DNA of 64,000 nt from Anaeramoeba ignava (Eukaryota > Metamonada > Anaeramoebidae): the NCBI GenBank assembly GCA_028826165.1, contig JAPDFW010000065.1:463107-527106 (forward strand). Direction: 5' to 3'. Positions within the stretch are counted from its first letter, which is position 1; the number at the start of each line of letters is the position of its first letter. A program made the translations under genes and the position numbers. This document shows, one piece after another, positions 22,990 to 34,343 of this stretch. The notes below the pieces were generated by a model. The model had not been told where the DNA came from. It did not search any database and was given only the letters and a program-made list of their open reading frames with translations.

Positions 22990-25424
22990 TTAATTATTTA
23001 ATAAATCTGCTAAAATAATTAAAGCTAATAAATCCTCTACTTTTATACCTTCTGCTAATCTTCCAACATGTTCATAAGGACAGTCAGGATTATCACATTT
23101 TCCATGTTCAGCAAATTGTTTACAAGCTAATTTAAAAAATAAATAAAAATAAAAATAAAAATCAAAATCAAAATCAAAATCAAAATAAAAATAAAAATAA
23201 AAATAAAAATCAAAATCAATATAAAAATAAAAATCAAAATCAATATAAAAAAAGTGGATCAAATTGTTTTTTTATTGATAACTTACTTTCTTTGATTCTT
23301 TTAGGTCGAGAATCTCGATAAAAACTATGAGTTCTTTTTTCATCAAATTCTTGTTCAATTCCTTTGAAATTTTTCCAAGCTTTTTTGAAATCTTCTCTCA
23401 TAGGATTTGGATGATTATAACGACATTTTGGATATTTGTCACATTTATACCCTGAAAAACAAATGCATTGATCAACTGGATGAAGCCAAGGTTTTGAATA
23501 TCTATCATTCCAGTGTTCTTTTGAATAACACCAATTGATTTTTGGATCTAAAAAATATTTACAAGTTTCTTTTACTGGTTTTTGGACAGAAACTTCTTTT
23601 GGTTGATAAACAGATTGAGGTTGATTAACAAATTGAGTTTGGTTAACAAATTGAGTTTGATTATTTGATTGATTATTATTTGGTTGATTATTAGATTGAT
23701 TATTTGGTTGATTATTATATTGACTATTTGGTTGATTATTATTTGGTTGATTATTAGATTGATTATTTGGTTGATTATATGGTTGATTATATGGTTGATT
23801 ATATGATTGATTATATGATTGATTATATGATTGATTATATGATTGATTATATGATTGATTATATGGTTGATTATATGATTGATTATATGATTGATTATAT
23901 GATTGATTATATGGTTGATTATATGGTTGATTATATGGTTGATTATATGGTTGATTATATGATTGATTATATGGTTGATTATATGGTTGATTATATGGTG
24001 AATTATGTTGAGAATATTGTTGAGGATATTCAGGGTTATCTGCTGAACTATCACTATCATCGTCACTATCATCGTCACTATCACTTGTGGTTGAATTTGA
24101 ATTTGAATTTGAATTTGATTTTGATTTTGATTTTGATTTTGATTTTGAATTTTGATGATGTTGTTGATGTTGATGTTGATGTTGATTTTTGTTTTGGTTT
24201 TGGTTTTTTTTTCAAATTCGAAAATAAATTTGCTATTGATCTTTGCATTTTTTTAACTTGATTTCTTAAATTATCCTTTTTTTTCTTCATTTTTTTTGTA
24301 TCTATTTTTTTTGCTTTATTTAATTCTGTTTGGGCTTTTTCTTTATCATTTCTAAAAAGACTTTTAATTAAATTTAAATCTTTTTTGCATTTGGTACATT
24401 TTCCATCATTTTTTTTGAGTATTTCAGAAATACAAGAAGTACAAAAAACAGCTGCATTTTTTTCACAACTTCTACATTTTGCTGTTAGTAAATAGGGTGT
24501 TCTTTTTTTGCATTTATAACATTTGGGGAATAAATCATTAATTGATTTTACAGTAAACTAGATATAATTAATATTAAAATTAAAATTAGAATCAAAATTA
24601 GAATTAGAATTAGAATTAAAATTAAAATTAGAATTAATATTAGAATTAGAATTAGAATTAAAATTAGAATTAAAATTAGAATTAGAATTAGAATTAAAAT
24701 TAGAATTAGAATTAGAATTAAAATTAGAATTAAAATTAGAATTAGAATTAGAATTATTAGAATTAGAATTAAAATTAAAATTAAAATTAAAATTAGAATT
24801 AGAATTAGAATTAGAATTAGAATTAGAATTAGAATTAGAATTAAAATTAGAATTAAAATTAAAATTAGAATTAGAATTAATATTAGAATTAGAATTAAAA
24901 TTAAAATTAGAATTAGAATTAGAATTAAAATTAAAATTAAAATTAAAATTAAAATCAAAATTAAAATTAAAATTAAAATTAAAATTAGAATTAAATTAAA
25001 ATTAGAATTAAAATTAGAATTAAAATTAGAATTAGAATTAATATTAGAATTAATATTAGAATTAGAATTAGAATTAGAATTAAAATTAGAATTAGAATTA
25101 GAATTAATATTAATATATTTACATCTTTAATTTTTTGAATTTTTCCAGAATCAACCTGTTGTTGAAAAGCAATTATTGCTAAAGTTTGTCTCTTAAAAAA
25201 AAATGTTTCCATTTCTCTTATTTTTCCATATGTTTCATATTTTTTAATAATTTTATCTTCTGTAAACTAATAAAAAAAAAAGGAAAAAAAAAAGGAAAAA
25301 AAATATTTGTTTGTAAAATTAAAATTAAAATTAAAATTAAATTTAAATTTAAATTCTTATTTGAAAATAATTTAATTTTTACATTTTTTGAGGTTCGAAT
25401 ATAAAAATTCTTTTGTTTTGGCAT
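22990..25424 (-). CDS. CCCH zinc-finger protein with N-terminal CxxC cluster and YNQ repeats
   Basis: Four exons: 25424-25383, 25266-25123, 24557-23287, 23126-22990. Removing one base from the T9 run at 24204-24212 gives 530 codons plus stop. The N-terminal part has four CxxC pairs (CYKC, CRSC, CTSC, CTKC), a treble-clef or RING/FYVE-like zinc site. Next come a basic coiled segment, Ser/Asp-rich SDSDDDSDDDS, about 20 units of YNQP or YNQS, a Q/N-rich stretch and three CCCH-type elements: one in KETCKYFLDPKINWCYSKEHW, CICFSGYKCDKYPKCRYNH (Cx7Cx5Cx3H) and CKQFAEHGKCDNPDCPYEH (Cx8Cx4Cx3H). CCCH fingers usually bind RNA, so an RNA-binding regulator is likely; no specific family is recognised. Intron 2 is a 565-bp hexamer repeat. 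Confidence 0.72.
23600..24010 (-). repeat. Dodecamer repeat encoding YNQP/YNQS
   Basis: Perfect tandem TATATGATTGAT / TATATGGTTGAT 12-mers on the plus strand, coding-strand TATAATCAACCA/TATAATCAATCA. The nearly invariant unit suggests recent expansion. Other frames give Asn-His-Ile repeats that are not the gene. Confidence 0.9.
24560..25120. repeat. AATTAGAATTAAA hexamer array, intron 2 of CCCH gene
   Basis: Mixed AATTAG and AATTAA hexamers fill the intron between borders 25122 and 24558. The minus strand reads Ile-Leu repeats in an open frame that is not a gene. Confidence 0.9.
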
Positions 25425-25642
25425 TTTAAATAAAAAATGGAAAAAATGGAATAAATGGAATAAATGAAAAAAAATGGAATAAATAGATTGAGTAAAAAGG
25501 AAAAAAAGGAAAAAAATGAAAAATTAAAAAATGGATTTTATTTTATTTTTTTCCTTTTTTTTTCTCCATTTTTTTTTTCATTTTTTTTCTCCATTTCCTT
25601 TTATTTTCTTTTTTTCTTTGTTGTGTTTTTTTTTAAATTAAA
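25425..25642. promoter_or_regulatory. Divergent promoter between CCCH and carboxylase genes
   Basis: A 218-bp spacer with AAATGGAATAAATGG repeats on the left and a T-rich right half with TTTTTTCATTTTTTTTCTCC about 65 nt before the plus-strand ATG. Consistent with the start-proximal element found elsewhere. Confidence 0.4.
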
Positions 25643-28600
25643 ATGAATTATAGAATTCCTTCTTTTTCTTCTTCTTTAGGAATTTTTAAAAAAATTTTAA
25701 TTGCAAATCGGTTTGATTTTAGTTTTAAATTTTAAATTAATTTTTAAAAAGAATATTTTTGTAAAAAGTCAATTAATTTCGAAATTTTATTTTTTTTTAG
25801 TGGAGAAATTGCTTGTAGTATTATTAATACAGCAAAAAAAATGAAAATAAAAACAGTTGCAATTCATTCCCCAATTGAATATAATTCACTTCATGTTAAA
25901 CTTGCTGATGAATCAATAAATATTGTAAATCAAATTTCAATTGAAATTTCAAAATTAAATTAAAATGGAATTAAAATTGAAATTAAAATGAAATTAAAAT
26001 TAAATTAAAATTAAAATAAAATTAAAATGAAATTAAAATTAAATTAAAATTAAATTAAAATGAAATTAAAATGAAATTAAAATGAAATTAAAATTAAAAT
26101 TAAAATGAAATTAAAATGAAATTAAAATGAAATTAAAATTAAATTAAAATTAAATTAAAATGAAATTAAAATGAAATTAAAATTAAATTAAAATGAAATT
26201 AAAATGAAATTAAAATGAAATTAAAATTAAATTTAAAATGAAATTAAAATGAAATTAAAATCAAATTAAAATTAAATTAAAATAAAATTAAATTAAAATG
26301 AAATTAAAATTAAAATGAAATTAAAATTAAAATGAAATTAAAATGAAATTAAAATGAAATTAAAATGAAATTAAAATGAAATTAAAATGAAATTAAAATG
26401 AAATTAAAATGAAATCAAAATGAAATTAAAATGAAATTAAAATGAAATTAAAATGAAATTAAAATGAAATTAAAATGAAATTAAAATGAAATTAAAATGA
26501 AATCAAAATGAAATTAAAATGAAATTAAAATGAAATTGAAAAATGAAATTAAAATTAAAAATGTAAAAATTGAAATAAAAAAATTAAAATGAAAATAAAA
26601 ATGAAATTAAAATGAAATTAAAATGAAATTAAAATGAAATTAAAATTGAAATTAAAATGAAATTAAAATGAAATTAAAATGAAATTAAAATGAAATTAAA
26701 ATGAAATTAAAATGAAATTAAAATGAAATTAAAATGAAATCAAAATGAAATTAAAATGAAATTAAAATGAAATTAAAATGAAATTAAAATGAAATAAAAA
26801 TGAAATTAAAAAATTAAAAATGAAATTAAATAAAATTAAAATTAAAATGAAATTAAAATGAAATTAAAATGAAATTAAAATGAAATTAAAATGAAATTAA
26901 AATGAAATTAAAATGAAATTAAAATGAAATTAAAATGAAATTAAAATTAAATTAAAATTAAATTAAAATGAAATTAAAATGAAATTAAAATTAAATTAAA
27001 ATGAAATTAAAATGAAATTAAAATGAAATTAAAATTAAAATTAAAATGAAATTAAAATGAAATTAAAAATTAAAAAAATTAAAAATTAAAATTGAAATTA
27101 AAAATTAAATTAAAATGAAATTAAAATGAAATTAAAATGAAATTAAAATGAAATTAAAATCAAATAAATGAAATTAAAATGAAATCAAAATGAAATTAAA
27201 ATGAAATCAAAATGAAATTAAAATGAAATTAAAATGAAATTAAAATGAAATTAAAATGAAATTAAAATGAAATTAAAATTAAATTAAAATTAAATTAAAA
27301 TGAAATTAAAATGAAATTAAAATGAAATTAAAATGAAATTAAAATGAAAATAAAATTAAAATTAAAAATGAAATTAAAATAAAATTCTAGGAATTAAAAT
27401 TGAAATGAAATTGAAATTAAAAAAAATTAAAATTAAAATTAAAATGAAATTAAAAATGAAATTAAAATGAAATTAAAATGAAATTAAAATGAAATTAAAA
27501 TGAAATTAAAATGAAATTAAAATGGAATTAAAATGAAATTAAAATTAAATTAAAATGGAATTAAAATGAAATTAAAATGGAATTAAAATGGAATTAAAAT
27601 GAAATTAAAATGAAATTAAAATGAAATTAAAATGAAATTAAAATTAAATTAAAATGAAATTAAAATGAAATCAAAATTAAATTAAAATTAAATTGAAATT
27701 AAAATTAAATTAAAATTAAATTAAAATGAAATTAAAATGAAATTAAAATGAAATTAAAATTAAAATTAAAATGGAATTAAAATGGAATTAAAATTAAATT
27801 AAAATGAAATTAAAATGAAATTAAAATTGAATTGAAATTAAAATTAAAATGAAATTAAAATTAAATTAAATTGGAATTAAAATGAAATTAAAATTAAATT
27901 AAAATGAAATTAAAAATTAAAATCAAAATTAAAATTAATATCAAAATGAAAATGAAATTAATATTAATATTAAAAATAAATTCAGGATTCTTATGATCCA
28001 AAAAGTAGTTATATGGATATAAACAAAATTATACAAGCTGCTAAGAAAACAGGCGTTCAAGCAATTCATCCAGGATATGGATTTTGGAGTGAAGATCCTG
28101 AATATGCACAAGAAGTTTTAAATAATGGATTTGCTTTTATTGGACCAAATACTAAAGCAATGTCAATAATATCATCTAAAAGTCAATCAAAACAATTTGC
28201 TCAAAAATTGAAAATTAATTTTGTTCCTGGAAATTTGGAAAATATAACATCAGTTGAACAAACTGTTAATTTTGGTACAAATTCATCTTCAAAATGATCA
28301 AAATAAAAATTATCAAATTGGATAATTTATTCTCTTTTTTTTTTTTTGGAAAAGCAAATCAAATTGGATTTCCTATTATGATGAAATGTAAAAATAGACA
28401 AGGAAGCATTTTTCATGTTGCAAGAAATGAAGATGAAGTTTATTCATCTTTTCCTTTAATTCAAGACGAATTAAACAGTGTTTTTGGAAATTGTGAATTA
28501 GTTGTTGAGAAATTAATTGAAGACACACACCACATTTCTATTCAAATTATCGGTGATAATTATGGGAATGTTGTTTATTTAAATGATTGTGATTGTTCGA

Positions 28601-30095
28601 TTCAAAGAAGAAACGGTAAATTTGTTGAAGAATCACCTGCTTTTGTTCTTGATGAATCAACAAGAAGAAAACTTGGATTTGAATCTGTTTTATTAGCAAA
28701 GGCATTAAATTATAATTCAGCAGGTAAAATTAATTTTGAACTAGCAAAAAAAAATAGGAATAATTTTGGACAGGCAAAATATATATAAATAATAAAAATT
28801 TCTTTCTTTCTTTTCTTTTTTTTTTTTTGATTTTTAAGGAACTTGTGAATTTTTATTTAATTCAAAAACTAAAGAAACAATGTTTTTGGAAATGAACCCA
28901 AGAATTCCTGTTGAGAATAATTTAACTAAATTTACAACAGGAATTGATCTTATTGAGTTAATGATTCGGATTTCAGCTGGAGAAAAATTACCATTTAATC
29001 AATCACAAATTAAATTAAATGGATGTGCTTCTGAGGTTAGAATTTATGCCGAAGGTAATGATTTTATTTTTGTCTGTTTCTGTTCTTTTTGATCAATTTA
29101 TTATTCTCTTTTTTTTTTTTAAAGATCCTCAAAAAGGTTTTCTTCCTTCAATTGGGACAATTATCAAATATAGTGAACCAGATCCTCGAAATAAATACCT
29201 ATTTTGCCAATCAGGAGTTGTAGAAGGAGATGAAATTACAACACATTATGATCCACTTTTGTCGATTTTAGTGACTTTTGGAAAAACAAGAACTTCAGCT
29301 TTAAAAGAAATGAAAATAGCACTTGAAGATTACGTGATTGAAGGAGTGAATCAGAATATTTCTTTTCTTCGAGCTCTTTTGGATCAAAAGGATTACAATT
29401 CAGGCAATTTCTCAACACAATATATTGAAAAATATTGGCCAGAGGGTTTTAAAGGTGTTGAACTGAAAGAAGAATCAAGTATTCATTTAGTTGCTTCTTC
29501 TGTTGTTATTGATACAATAAGAAAATTAAGAGATTATACAATAAGTGGGAATTTGGAACCATCCAATTTTCGAAATGAGGAGATTGTGGTTCAATTAATG
29601 AACAAGGAATATTCGTGCTTTGTTCTTGATTTTTCTGATAACGCTTTTGTTGTTGAGATTGATAAGAAAATCATTTACGTTGATGATGTTGATTGGACTG
29701 TTGACGGATATTTATTCAAAGCTTTTGTTGATGGAATTCCTGTAACTGTTCAAGTTGTAGAAAGTTTAACTCATGGTTATATTATTAGATATATTGGAAC
29801 AAAATTTCAAATTTTGGTTGGATCAAAAAGAATGTTTGAATTATTGAAATGGATGCCTCAAAAAAAAGAGATTGACCAACTCAAATTTATTGCTGCTCCA
29901 ATGGCTGGTAAAATTTATTCAATGACTCAAAAAAAAAGTGGAGATTCTGTTCATAAAGGTGAAGAATTGTTTGTTATTGAAGCAATGAAAATGCAGAATA
30001 GATTAGTTGCTAAAAATTATTCAACAATAAAATCAATTTTTAAAGAAACAGGAGATAAAGTTTCAGTTGATGAAATTTTAATTGAATTTTATTAA
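25643..30095 (+). CDS. Biotin-dependent carboxylase alpha subunit (propionyl/acyl-CoA carboxylase type) with altered ATP-grasp loop
   Basis: Six exons (25643-25710, 25801-25924, 27986-28274, 28355-28723, 28839-29054, 29125-30095) join in phase to 678 codons plus stop, the usual length of PCC/MCC alpha subunits. A short leader ([17 protein letters not shown]) precedes ILIANRGEIACSI and may target a mitochondrion-like organelle. Biotin carboxylase landmarks: [66 protein letters not shown]-like linker domain follows, then the biotin carrier APMAGKI with EAMKM (biotin Lys about residue 644) intact. Odd: the Gly-rich ATP loop, normally GGGGKGM after MIKASA, is replaced by [10 protein letters not shown] (residues 171-180), and QVEHPVTE reads [11 protein letters not shown]-dependent carboxylation may be lost or altered. 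The beta subunit is not in the window. Confidence 0.85.
25930..27975. repeat. AAAATGAAATT tandem repeat, intron 2 of carboxylase gene
   Basis: About 2 kb of 11-bp AAAATGAAATT and AAAATTAAATT units, interrupted by a few AAAATTAAAAATT blocks. Borders GTAAAT at 25925 and TTCAG at 27985. Largest intron with both ends in view. Confidence 0.95.
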
Positions 30096-30213
30096 AGAAA
30101 AAGAAAAAGAAAAAGAAAACATTTTTCTTTTCGTTTCACAATAGTTTTAATAAAAATAATAAAATTCTTTTTTTTTAAAACTTTAATTTGATTTTTGATT
30201 TTTGATTTTTGAT

Positions 30214-33200
30214 TCATCTTTTTCTGAAAAGAATTCTTCTTTGATGAATATATTCTAATTCTTCTCTTTGTAACATAATTTGAATTGCTTTTCTAACTGC
30301 AAATTCTTTATTTCCTGATTGAACCAAAATTTCAATCATTTTCTTTTCAGGAAATGAAGAACCAATTGCTAATCTTCTTCTAATAGAGTTTTCTATTTGG
30401 TCAATTTGCTTAATCATTTTCTTAGTTAAAACACCTTCGCCAGACATATTTGTTGAATTTGCAGCATCCAAAGAAGAAACTTTGAAAATACGAACAGCTT
30501 CTTCAACATGAGATTCATTTGCAATTGGAGAAAGTGACATTTTAGCAAGAGCTTCAGCCATTCTAATTATCCCTTCAAGTTGGCGAACAGTAATCGGAAT
30601 AGCGCCGCTTTGTCCATATTGGTCTTTCATTTTGGCTTGAGAACGAATAGAGATGTAATGATTCTTTAGCAATTCGCTCGCTTTATTTGATAGTTTTGGA
30701 TAGCATGTTGATCTGCAGAAACTAATGTATCTTTTCAGAATTTTGGGATCAATTTCTGACTGTGGATCCTTTGTATTTTTGCTCATATGCATCCTTAGAA
30801 TATGCTTTGCAATGGCTTGATCTCTCTTTTCATTCTTGATATCTTTTATTATGAAGATCAAATCAAATCGAGAAAGAATACTCATTTGGAAATCAATATT
30901 TTCAAATGGTGATTTCAGATCATCATATCGACCAAAAACAGGGTTTGCTGCCGCTAAAACAGCTGTTCTTGCATTGAGAACGGCGGTTATTCCTGCCTTG
31001 GATATAGAGATTGTTTGCTGTTCCATTGGCTCATGAATTGCCACTCGATCATTTTCATTCATCTTGTCAAATTCATCAATGCAAACAACTCCATCATCAG
31101 CAAGAACCATTGCTCCTCCTTCAAGATAGAATTCTCGGCTTGTTGGATCTCTGTTCACTGATGCTGTTAGCCCAACTGCTGAATTGTGAACAAAAATCAT
31201 GTTGCTTAACATGAACGTCTCGTTTTCAACACTGAAATCATAAACTTGATTTTGCTTCTTTTTTTCCTTGTTTTTCTTCCTTTTAATTTCAACAACTTCA
31301 TCAAAATCAATCTCAAATCCATCTTTTTGATTTATTTCTTCTCCTTCTTCTTTTTCTTTTGAATCCAAATTTAAATTGTTCAAAATTCCACAAAATTTCA
31401 CAAAATCTTTTTTAATTATTTTGAGCCCATTTTCTTCAGTTTCATCATCAAAACTGTTTTTAGTTTTGATATCAAACCGAGAAAGAATTATTTGAATCTG
31501 ATTATGAAATATACTTGGTGTATTTTCTGTTGAAATGAAAAACTTCTTTTCTTGATTTGAATCATTAATAACAAAATTATTTGCTTGATACATTGAAGTG
31601 ATCAACCCTTCTAAAAATATTTTTTGACTTAGAATCAAATCTCCGTTGAGTTGAAATGGTTCCTTAATAATAGAATTCTTGAATAATTGGATTAAATTAT
31701 TATCAAATATATTGATTTGAAAAAATTTCTTATTGATTTGATTATTTTCAATAATTTGAATATTTTCGAGATTGAAATTGGAACTCAAAATATTTTTGAT
31801 TTTCTGAATGAAATGAATGTTTTTGTTTTTAAATATGAGCTTGGGCTGATTTTGTGAATAAAGTTTTTGAATAACTAAATTTTCAGAATCATTCAAAACA
31901 GTGGAAATAAATGAACCAATTAAATAACCAAAATCCTTATTCAAATTATAATTGAAAAATTGCTTTTTCGTTTTTTTAAACGGAATTTGTAATTTTTTCA
32001 GAATTGGAAGTAAAGTTCCAATTTGAATATCACTTCCTTTAATTGGCACAAGAATATTTTGTGCATTTTCTTGCTTTTTTTGTGTAAGTAATGAATGATC
32101 TTTTGTTACAACAAATTTTTTGCCTAATTTTGTTTTGATTTGCAATAATTCTTCTTTTGGTTGATGACGCAATACATAATGAACTTTTTTAAATTTAACT
32201 TGGTAATTTAATTGGTTAACTGCCAAAACTTTGAGGTTATCAAAGGGTTTAATTTGGATTGATTGATTTTGGTTTTTTTTGTTATTGTTAATATATTGGG
32301 AGTATTTTTTAATTTGTTCATCAATGATATTTCCTATTGAATCAAATTTTATTTTTCCATTTATTTTAACAATAACTGGTTCTTTATGATGAACTGAAGA
32401 TCCTTTTCCAGATGCATAAACACCAACAGGAGCAACAGCTTTTTTTTTTTTAAATTTAAATTTTGATTTTAATTTTAAATTTTGATTTTAATTTTAATTT
32501 TAATTTTAATTCTGATTTTAATTTTAATTTTGATTTTAATTTTAATTTTGATTTTGATTTTGATTTTGATTTTGATTTTGATTTTGATTTTGATTTTGAT
32601 TTTGATTTTAATATGAATTTTGATTTTAATTTTAAATTGAATTTTGATTTTAATTTTAAATTTTAATTTTGATTTTAATTTTAAATTTGATTTTAATTTT
32701 GATTTTAATTTTGAATTTTAATTTTGATTTTGATTTTAATTTTAAATTTGATTTTAAATTTTAATTTGAATTTTAAATTTTAATTTTAATTTTGATTTTA
32801 ATTTTAATTTTAATTTTGATTTTGATTTTGATTTTAATTTTAATTTTAATTTTGATTTTAATTTTAATTTTGATTTTAAATTGAATTTTTACCTTCAATA
32901 AATTTCAAAAACTGACTCTTTGATGTGGATGGATCTCCAAGTAATAAAACATTGATCTCACCTCTCAACCTCATTTTATCAAATAACTTTTTACGAACAC
33001 CACCAAATAACTGAATAGCTAAAGCCTTTTTGATATCAGAATAACCATAAATAGCAGGAGCAATACTTTTTGAAATAAAATCATAAACATTTGGTAATTT
33101 AGCAATTTGTCGAAATTTCTCCTCTTCTTCTTGGGTAAATTTGGAAGTTGTTCTTCCTTGACCTTCAAGATCTACTTCAATTCCAATAACTCTAATAAAA

Positions 33201-34168
33201 GGAGTTTTGACAGCTATAGATTTTTTGGCATCTGACTGGAAAATTGAGAAAATACCAGTTACTGCAATACGTGTGCCAGGTGAGACTTTTTCAACAAGAT
33301 ATCTATCAAGATAAAGAAGAACATGTCTGGGAATTTCGCCTGTCGGAATATTCTCAGGGGTCTCTTGAAGCTTCATCAATTGGCGGTCGATAAACTTGCA
33401 TTTATCAGGTAAAATCACATAAGGATCTAAAGGACATTCCACATTTTGTTGAGCGCCGATTCCTGATTGTCTCCCGCATGTTCTGGGCAAGATCAACTTG
33501 TTTCCGTTTTCTGTTTCCGATCGGATCCATATTTTATGACCGCAATTACGGCATTGGCAAACAAGTATTCGTGCTTTTGCTTGATTTGGTGTTGCTGAAA
33601 CAACAATTCCTGAAATGCGAACTATTTTTGATATCAAATCGGAATTTAAGTTCCGAATTTCCTTTCTTTTCCCTCCTCCTGTTAATAAAATCTGGATCTC
33701 ATTCAAATCAGGCAAAACTAATTCATCTTGATTTTCATTTTCAATATCTAATTGTGTATTTTTTGGATCGGCAAAAAAATCCGATTCAAAAGCTAAACTT
33801 TGATCTTGTTCTTCTTGTGTTTGTTGATTATTTTGCGTCGTTTTTTTCTGTTCTGTTGTTAGTAAGGATAAACATTCAAATGCTGATGATTCAAATAGTT
33901 TTAAAACTCGATTTGGATTTTGCATTAATTCGTTTAATAAATTTTCATCAAATACTCCAATGTCTTCTAAAGAAATATTGAGATAATATTGTTTTAAATG
34001 AAAATTGTGAAGAAGTTGATCTCGATAAATGTAAGAATTTTGTTTTCGGAATTTTCTTATGAATTGAATAAAATTTTGTTTTATATTAATTGTTTTTCTT
34101 TGAATTTCATCATTTGTAGTTAAACCTTGATTACTAATAAAAACTGAACCAGTATCAAAACCACTCAT
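30214..34168 (-). CDS. MCM5: MCM5 replicative helicase subunit with in-frame intein
   Basis: Two exons (34168-32893, 32438-30214) encode a 1,166-residue precursor; without the intein the mature protein is 761 residues, close to other MCM5. The N-terminus MSGFDTGSVF, the MCM zinc site (CQCRNCGHK, then Cys pair to CPLDPY) and C-terminus YIHQRRILFRKR are MCM5-like. ATPase motifs: Walker A GDPSTSKSQ, GKGS/SAVGLTASV, Walker B CIDEFDKM, sensor AAANPVFGRYD, arginine finger LSRFDLIF. The intron (32892-32439) joins FIE to AVAPVGVYASGKGS. A 405-residue intein (S440-N844) splits GKGS from SAVGLTASV in the most conserved part of the AAA core; precise removal restores the canonical sequence. MCM5 is part of the MCM2-7 helicase that unwinds origins. 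The gene is intact in frame throughout. It converges on the carboxylase gene (118 bp). Confidence 0.93.
31183..32397 (-). other. Intein in MCM5 (class 1, degenerate LAGLIDADG endonuclease)
   Basis: Intein residues 1-405. Block A starts S1-VHHKEPVIVKINGK; block B is GKKFVVTKDHSLL with the T-x-x-H motif (His101). The C-terminal blocks are VYDFSVENETFML and SNMIFVHN, giving penultimate His and terminal Asn; the next extein residue is Ser. All residues needed for protein splicing with Ser at position 1 and Ser at +1 are therefore present. Between them lies a LAGLIDADG-type endonuclease region with two remnants, FGYLIGSFISTVLN and FLEGLITSMYQ, in which the catalytic Asp positions are replaced (Ser-Thr and Thr-Ser-Met). 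Homing activity is probably lost while splicing is kept, as MCM5 is essential. A Lys/Glu-rich loop (about residues 345-380) precedes the C-terminal blocks. Confidence 0.92.
32450..32885. repeat. AAAATC/AAAATT hexamer array, MCM5 intron
   Basis: The 454-bp intron is nearly all TTTTGA and TTTTAA hexamers on the plus strand. A 13-unit TTTTGA run sits near 32548-32610. Clean donor GTAAAA and acceptor AAAAAG. Confidence 0.93.
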
Positions 34169-34343
34169 TTTTATTATAAAAATTTTTAAAAAAAAAAAAG
34201 AAAAAAAATGATTTAACGAATCAAATTAAAAAAAATAAAAATAAAAATTTTATTAACGGTTCTTTTTATTAATTTTTAATTTTGAATTTTGAATTTTGAA
34301 TTTTGAAAAATTAAAATTAAAATTTTCTTCTTTTTCTTCTTTC

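Noticed and set aside
23572-24261. Asn-His-Ile and Val-Asp-Tyr-Met repeat frames
   Set aside because: Shadow frames of the YNQP dodecamer in the CCCH gene.
25930-27975. Regular repeat resembling a CRISPR array or satellite
   Set aside because: No unique spacers; unit of about 11 bp with drift, bounded by splice sites between carboxylase exons.
28724-28838. Apparent loss of the metal-binding Glu in the carboxylase (KINFE in place of GTVEF)
   Set aside because: That reading runs into an intron. The spliced form gives GTCEF with Glu intact.
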